Program-made: the position numbers and the translations under genes
Assembly: GCA_013812515.1 (NCBI GenBank)
Contig: JACCTI010000183.1
Location: 1-5,977, forward strand
Direction: 5' to 3'
Origin: Chthoniobacterales bacterium
GTDB lineage: Bacteria; Verrucomicrobiota; Verrucomicrobiia; Chthoniobacterales; UBA10450
DNA length: 5,977 nucleotides
Shown: positions 5,885 to 5,977 of the stretch, one piece after another
Layout: every line of letters begins with the position of its first letter
How positions within the stretch are numbered: position 1 is the first letter of the stretch
Notes under the pieces: model-generated
What the model was told of the DNA's origin: nothing
Database searches by the model: none
The model's input: only the letters and a program-made list of their open reading frames with translations

Positions 5885-5977
5885 ATGAACAATAAAACGA
5901 AAAATTCTTTACGGACGCTAGCGATACTTGTGACTGCGATTCTCGCGCAAGTTGCAATTTTCAGCACGGCGACCGCG
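5885..5977 (+). CDS. Exported protein of unknown function, N-terminal 31 codons only
   Basis: Only the N-terminus lies in the window. It is a textbook Sec signal peptide: a basic start (MNNKTKNSLR), a hydrophobic core (TLAILVTAILAQVAIF, about 11-26) and a small-residue cleavage region (STATA, A-x-A type) at 27-31, right at the window edge. The start is supported by GGAAGGAAG 8 nt upstream. The codons and the upstream tract are richer in A and T than the minus-strand operon, which is normal for signal peptides and leaders. The mature protein is not visible, so no function can be given. It is about 255 nt downstream of the DUF417 remnant and probably has its own promoter. Confidence 0.72.
   Translation, partial: MNNKTKNSLRTLAILVTAILAQVAIFSTATA

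Noticed and set aside
5688..5957. Minus-strand open frame of 89 codons
   Set aside because: It crosses the hairpins, the ribosome binding site and the signal-peptide gene, has odd composition (Ser/Phe/Cys-rich) and no sensible ribosome binding site.

Overview
The window looks like a chromosomal piece from a GC-rich, probably soil-dwelling member of the Verrucomicrobiota. The best taxonomic clue is a remnant on the + strand around 4973-5113. It carries the VPDSG-CTERM sorting signal (VPDSG, a hydrophobic stretch, then Arg), a tail best known from that phylum. The other genes are too widespread to place the organism, so the assignment is moderate at best.

Positions 1-4911, minus strand: one compact gene train, read right to left. 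In transcription order it holds a small single-pass membrane protein (4911-4675), an aquaporin-type MIP channel (4672-3914), a YghA/YdaD/YhdF-type short-chain dehydrogenase (3882-3004), a large GMC flavoprotein with an N-terminal gluconate-2-dehydrogenase subunit-3-like domain (3011-780), and a glycoside hydrolase family 1 (GH1)-like protein that runs off the left edge (757 to <1). Gaps are 2, 31, -8 and 22 nt, so co-transcription and translational coupling are likely. At the last junction a good Shine-Dalgarno sequence serves a 9-codon mini-ORF joined by ATGA overlaps to both the gene before it and the gene after it. A plausible reading is a sugar or glycoside oxidation module (hydrolase, flavin dehydrogenase, NAD(P) dehydrogenase) with a water or small-solute channel, perhaps tied to osmotic or oxidative stress. 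The substrate cannot be read from the sequence.

Positions 4912-5630: decayed + strand genes. The VPDSG-CTERM tail has no intact reading frame before it. It is followed by a DUF417 (YkgB/RclC-like) membrane protein gene with a good ribosome binding site, a broken N-terminal frame, and a compensated pair of indels near the C-terminus. The neighbouring 743-, 292- and 252-codon genes show no such damage, so local gene decay is more likely than generally poor sequence.

Positions 5631-5977: a spacer with three adjacent hairpins, then a strong ribosome binding site and the first 31 codons of an exported protein that runs off the right edge.

I found no CRISPR array, transposase, rRNA, convincing tRNA or recognisable defence system. 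The items most worth following are the mini-ORF coupling device, the fused single-chain dehydrogenase with its three-cysteine motif, and the cluster of frame-broken genes beside the operon.
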